A stretch of 8,773 bases of DNA from Halieaceae bacterium (lineage in GTDB: Bacteria > Pseudomonadota > Gammaproteobacteria > Pseudomonadales > Halieaceae): contig DPGN01000078.1 of the NCBI GenBank assembly GCA_003523185.1, forward strand, positions 1-8,773, written 5' to 3'. Positions 5,719 to 8,773 of this stretch are shown piece after piece. Under the pieces are notes generated by a model. The model made no database searches. It was given only the letters and a program-made list of their open reading frames with translations, and had not been told where the DNA came from. A program made the translations under genes and the position numbers. Every line of letters starts with the position of its first letter. Positions within the stretch are counted from its first letter, which is position 1.

Positions 5719-5729
5719 TCTTTTACACA

Positions 5730-7418
5730 ATGAGCGATAACAAACACGGGAAATCAGGCCAATACGTCTACAGCATGAACCGCGTCAGCAAAGTGGTTCC
5801 TCCCAAGCGCGAAATCTTAAAAGACATCTCGCTCTCCTTCTTCCCGGGCGCCAAGATTGGTGTGCTCGGCTTGAACGGTGCGGGCAAATCGACGCTGCTG
5901 AAAATCATGGCCGGTATCGATACCGACATTCAGGGCGAAGCCCGCCCCCAAGCAGGTATTAAGATCGGCTACCTCGCTCAGGAACCGCAACTTAATACGG
6001 AAAAGGATGTGCGAGGAAACGTCGAGGAAGGCTTATCCGAGGCGATTGATGCGCTTGCGGGGCTAGACAAGATCTATGCGGCTTACGCCGAGCCAGATGC
6101 AGACTTTGATGCACTCGCAAAGGAGCAAGCAAGACTCGAGGACATCATTCAGGCAACCGATGCGCACAACATTGAGACGCGACTCAACGTGGCCGCAGAC
6201 GCTCTGCGTCTACCGCCATGGGACGCCGACGTCACCAATCTCTCGGGCGGTGAACAGCGACGCGTTGCACTCGCTCGCCTCCTATTGAGTGAGCCCGACA
6301 TGCTCCTCCTCGACGAACCGACGAACCATCTAGACGCGGAGTCCGTTGGCTGGTTAGAGCGTTTTCTCGAGGGCTTTACCGGCACCGTCGTCGCCATCAC
6401 CCACGATCGGTACTTCCTCGACAACGCTGCAGGCTGGATTCTGGAACTAGATCGCGGTCGCGGCATACCCTACGAGGGCAACTACTCGACTTGGCTTGAG
6501 GCCAAAGACCAGCGACTTGCGCAGGAGCAACGCCAGGAAGCGTCGCGGCAGAAAGCGATCAAGGCAGAACTTGAGTGGGTCCGCTCGAATCCAAAAGGTC
6601 GACAAGCTAAAAATAAGGCCCGGCTGGCTCGATTCGATGAACTGAATTCACAGGACTTTCAGACACGAAACGAAACCAACGAAATCTACATTCCGCCCGG
6701 CCCACGACTCGGCGATAAGGTTATCGAAGTCGAAAGCCTTAGGAAGGTATTTGGCGATCGCCTGTTGTTCGACAATGTTTCGTTCACCGTGCCAAAAGGT
6801 GCCATCGTAGGCATCATTGGCGCGAACGGTATGGGTAAATCCACCCTCTTCCGTCTACTCATGGGACACGAGCAGCCCGATGGTGGGAGCGTGACCGTCG
6901 GAGAAACAGTGCAACTGGGATATGTCGATCAGTCACGCGATGATCTGGACGGTTCTAAGACTGTCTGGGAAGAAGTCTCTGATGGTCTCGATATCATCCG
7001 CATCGGTACCTACGAGGTGCCTTCTCGCTCATACATTGGTCGATTCAATTTCAAGGGCTCGGACCAGCAGAAGTTCGTCAAGGACCTCTCAGGCGGGGAA
7101 CGTAACCGTTTGCACCTCGCCAAACTCCTAAAGCAAGGCGCAAATGTGTTGCTGCTAGACGAACCCACCAACGATCTCGACGTGGAGACACTTCGAGCTC
7201 TGGAAGATGCTGTGCAGGCATTCCCCGGTTCTGCCATGGTGATCTCACACGACCGCTGGTTCCTCGACCGCATAGCAACACATATCCTGGCGTACGAAGA
7301 CGACGGAACGGTCGTTTTCCACGAAGGCAACTACAGCGAGTACGAGGAAGATCGTCGAGCGCGCCTGGGCCGAGACGCCGACGTACCGAGCAGAGTTAAA
7401 CACCGCAAACTGATGTAG
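5730..7418 (+). CDS. ettA: Energy-dependent translational throttle protein EttA (ABC-F)
   Basis: EttA is a cytosolic ABC-F ATPase that binds the ribosomal E site and gates entry into elongation according to the ATP/ADP ratio. The 562-residue protein has two ABC domains and no membrane segment. ABC1 has Walker A GLNGAGKST (47-55), signature LSGGEQRR from 171 and Walker B LLLDEPTNHLD with catalytic Glu196. The arm insertion lies between, at about 95-140. A charged helical linker at about 255-315 (RQEASRQKAIKAELEWVR, then GRQAKNKARLARFDEL) is the P-site tRNA interaction region. ABC2 has Walker A GANGMGKST (364-372), signature LSGGERNR from 453 and Glu478. The two glutamates match E. coli Glu188 and Glu470 with a constant offset of 8, which separates EttA from Uup and other ABC-F paralogues together with the EttA-typical end (VPSRVKHRKLM). 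The gene faces radA across 29 bp, and I see no clear terminator between them. Confidence 0.97.
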   Translation: MSDNKHGKSGQYVYSMNRVSKVVPPKREILKDISLSFFPGAKIGVLGLNGAGKSTLLKIMAGIDTDIQGEARPQAGIKIGYLAQEPQLNTEKDVRGNVEEGLSEAIDALAGLDKIYAAYAEPDADFDALAKEQARLEDIIQATDAHNIETRLNVAADALRLPPWDADVTNLSGGEQRRVALARLLLSEPDMLLLDEPTNHLDAESVGWLERFLEGFTGTVVAITHDRYFLDNAAGWILELDRGRGIPYEGNYSTWLEAKDQRLAQEQRQEASRQKAIKAELEWVRSNPKGRQAKNKARLARFDELNSQDFQTRNETNEIYIPPGPRLGDKVIEVESLRKVFGDRLLFDNVSFTVPKGAIVGIIGANGMGKSTLFRLLMGHEQPDGGSVTVGETVQLGYVDQSRDDLDGSKTVWEEVSDGLDIIRIGTYEVPSRSYIGRFNFKGSDQQKFVKDLSGGERNRLHLAKLLKQGANVLLLDEPTNDLDVETLRALEDAVQAFPGSAMVISHDRWFLDRIATHILAYEDDGTVVFHEGNYSEYEEDRRARLGRDADVPSRVKHRKLM

Positions 7419-7447
7419 CGACTTTCGGCACGCACGGGCATTTTTGC

Positions 7448-8773
7448 TCAGTCGAAGAGTGCGATTGCCTCGTCAAGTCGGGACACGGGTTGAATCTTAA
7501 TGCCGGGGATATTTGTCCTAGGCGCATTGCCTTTGGGAACGATGGCGCGTTTAAATCCGTGTTTGGCGGCTTCGGCAATGCGTTCCTGCCCGCTGGCTAC
7601 AGGCCGAATCTCGCCCGTCAATCCGACCTCACCAAAAACCACCAGGTCCTTTGGCAAAACCTTGTTCCGCAAACTAGATACAACTGCCAGTAACAGCGAC
7701 AAGTCACCGCTGGTCTCAGCAATTCGGACGCCACCGACCACATTAGCGAAGACATCTTGATCGCCCACATGCAAACCCACATGACGATGCAGCACCGCTA
7801 GTAGCATCGCCAGTCGATTCTGTTCAAAGCCAACGGCGACACGTCGCGGATTACCCAAATTACTTGCGTCCACAAGCGCCTGAATTTCAACCAACAGAGG
7901 ACGGGTGCCTTCCCAGACCACAACGACCACGGTTCCAGGTGCTGGCGTGTCAGCTCGCTCCAAAAAAATGGCGGATGGATTGAGCACCTCTTTTAGGCCG
8001 CCGTCAGTCATGGCGAATACACCGAGCTCGTTGACCGCGCCGAACCGGTTCTTCTGACCACGAAGAGTTCGGTACCGGGAGTCCTGCTCCCCTTCCAAAA
8101 GGACGGAGCAATCAATCATGTGCTCCAAAACTTTTGGTCCTGCAAGACTTCCGTCCTTTGTCACATGGCCAACGAGAATCAGGACAGTCCCTGTTTGTTT
8201 CGCATAGCGGGTCAATAGAGCGGCACAGTCTCGTACCTGCGCGACGCTACCTGGCGCCGATGTTAAGGCGTCGCTGTGCACCACCTGAATGGAGTCCACC
8301 ACCATGATTTTTGGTTTGTGGTCATTGGCAGCGGCAAGAATGGCATCAACATCCGTTTCAGCCATAAGCTGCAGCGAATCGGTTTCAAGTCCCAGGCGCT
8401 TCGCGCGCATCGCAACTTGCTGTGGCGATTCCTCCCCTGTCACGTAGAGGGCAGACGCTCTGCCAGCGAGAGCACAAAGTGTCTGGAGTAACAATGTGCT
8501 CTTCCCCGCCCCCGGATTACCACCGATTAAAATCGCCGACCCTGGTACGAAACCACCACCCAATACACGATCGAGCTCTGCAAAGCCCGAGCTGAAGCGC
8601 GGTAAGTCAACCAGGTCGATGTCAGATAGTCTTTGGACGCGCGCCGTTGTGCCAGCAAAGCCGCCTCGCGCTTTTTGCACTGACCCCGAGTTACCCCCAG
8701 GGATTCTGACTTCTGACAAGGTGTTCCACGCATTGCAAGCCGAACACTGCCCTTGCCACTTTCGATAATCCGC
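7448..8773 (-). CDS. radA: DNA repair protein RadA, partial at right edge
   Basis: RadA (Sms) is a RecA-like ATPase that drives branch migration in recombinational repair. 441 codons are visible; only about the first 15 residues, including the first CxxC of the zinc finger, are off-window. The frame is open to the very edge and starts there ADYRKWQGQCSACNAWNTLSE, which holds the second Cys pair of the zinc finger (CSAC). The TTG at 8719 is therefore an internal leucine codon, not the start. The ATPase domain has Walker A GGNPGAGKST (8495-8524), Walker B-like KIMVVDS and the RadA-specific KNRFG (8039-8053). The C-terminal Lon-protease-like domain includes SLLLAVVSSLRNK and DLVVFGEVGLTGEIRPVASG. 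The stop is TGA at 7450-7448. The visible length fits the usual total of about 455 to 460. It is convergent with ettA. Confidence 0.96.
   Translation of the reverse strand, partial: ADYRKWQGQCSACNAWNTLSEVRIPGGNSGSVQKARGGFAGTTARVQRLSDIDLVDLPRFSSGFAELDRVLGGGFVPGSAILIGGNPGAGKSTLLLQTLCALAGRASALYVTGEESPQQVAMRAKRLGLETDSLQLMAETDVDAILAAANDHKPKIMVVDSIQVVHSDALTSAPGSVAQVRDCAALLTRYAKQTGTVLILVGHVTKDGSLAGPKVLEHMIDCSVLLEGEQDSRYRTLRGQKNRFGAVNELGVFAMTDGGLKEVLNPSAIFLERADTPAPGTVVVVVWEGTRPLLVEIQALVDASNLGNPRRVAVGFEQNRLAMLLAVLHRHVGLHVGDQDVFANVVGGVRIAETSGDLSLLLAVVSSLRNKVLPKDLVVFGEVGLTGEIRPVASGQERIAEAAKHGFKRAIVPKGNAPRTNIPGIKIQPVSRLDEAIALFD

Larger units (their letters stand above)
5311..5729. other. Non-coding region between the hypothetical gene and ettA
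   Basis: This stretch of about 420 bp holds no convincing gene. Its left part (5340-5460) is visibly richer in A and T than its surroundings and probably carries the promoter of the minus-strand hypothetical gene. It contains two perfect inverted repeats, at 5462-5497 and 5585-5620, described separately, and must contain the ettA promoter. I could not find a good -35/-10 pair; TTGCAA at 5541-5546 and TATGGT at 5566-5571, 19 bp apart, is the best weak match. A short direct repeat GCTCGGTT occurs at 5588-5595 and 5681-5688. Confidence 0.6.

Noticed and set aside
8717..8719. TTG as start of radA
   Set aside because: The frame remains open to the window edge and the upstream codons encode the second half of the RadA zinc finger, so this is an internal leucine.
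1..8773. CRISPR arrays, tRNA or rRNA genes, insertion sequences, phage or toxin-antitoxin genes
   Set aside because: No regularly spaced repeats, no cloverleaf or rRNA-like stretch, and no transposase, integrase or toxin-like product was seen on either strand.

Overview
The window looks like ordinary chromosomal sequence from a gammaproteobacterium. The encoded proteins closely resemble Pseudomonas-type or marine gammaproteobacterial housekeeping proteins: GlyA, NrdR, RibD, UDP-glucose dehydrogenase, RimB/RimK, EttA and RadA. Base composition is moderate and even. I see no insertion sequence, phage, CRISPR, rRNA or tRNA sequence. A marine group such as the OM60/NOR5 or SAR92 relatives is my guess from gene order and protein flavour, not something the sequence proves.

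Left part (1-1937, minus strand): glyA, nrdR and the start of ribD form a compact unit read right to left, with gaps of 43 and 6 nt. They join one-carbon metabolism (serine hydroxymethyltransferase), the ATP/dATP-sensing repressor of ribonucleotide reductase genes, and the first steps of riboflavin synthesis. ribD runs off the left edge.

Middle-left (1938-4834): a divergent control region of about 210 bp separates glyA from a plus-strand unit of three overlapping genes. These are ugd (UDP-glucose 6-dehydrogenase), rimB (RimK-associated aspartic-protease-fold protein) and rimK (ATP-grasp glutamate ligase). The junctions are TTGA and ATGA four-base overlaps, which suggests translational coupling. 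The control region contains an 8-bp perfect dyad just upstream of ugd and a LacI/PurR-like core on the glyA side.

Middle-right (4835-5729): a short convergent spacer with two small hairpins, then a minus-strand gene for an unrecognised 109-residue protein with a probable C-terminal membrane anchor. A non-coding stretch of about 420 bp follows, containing two conspicuous inverted repeats. One of these ends in a short T run.

Right part (5730-8773): ettA (energy-sensing ABC-F translation factor, plus strand) faces radA (branch-migration ATPase, minus strand, cut by the right edge) across 29 bp.

Most of the window is well-known core genome. The parts that merit a second look are the ugd-rimB-rimK coupling, the unknown tail-anchored protein, and the structured non-coding DNA upstream of ettA and between glyA and ugd. 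I found no clear evidence of an undescribed multi-gene system.
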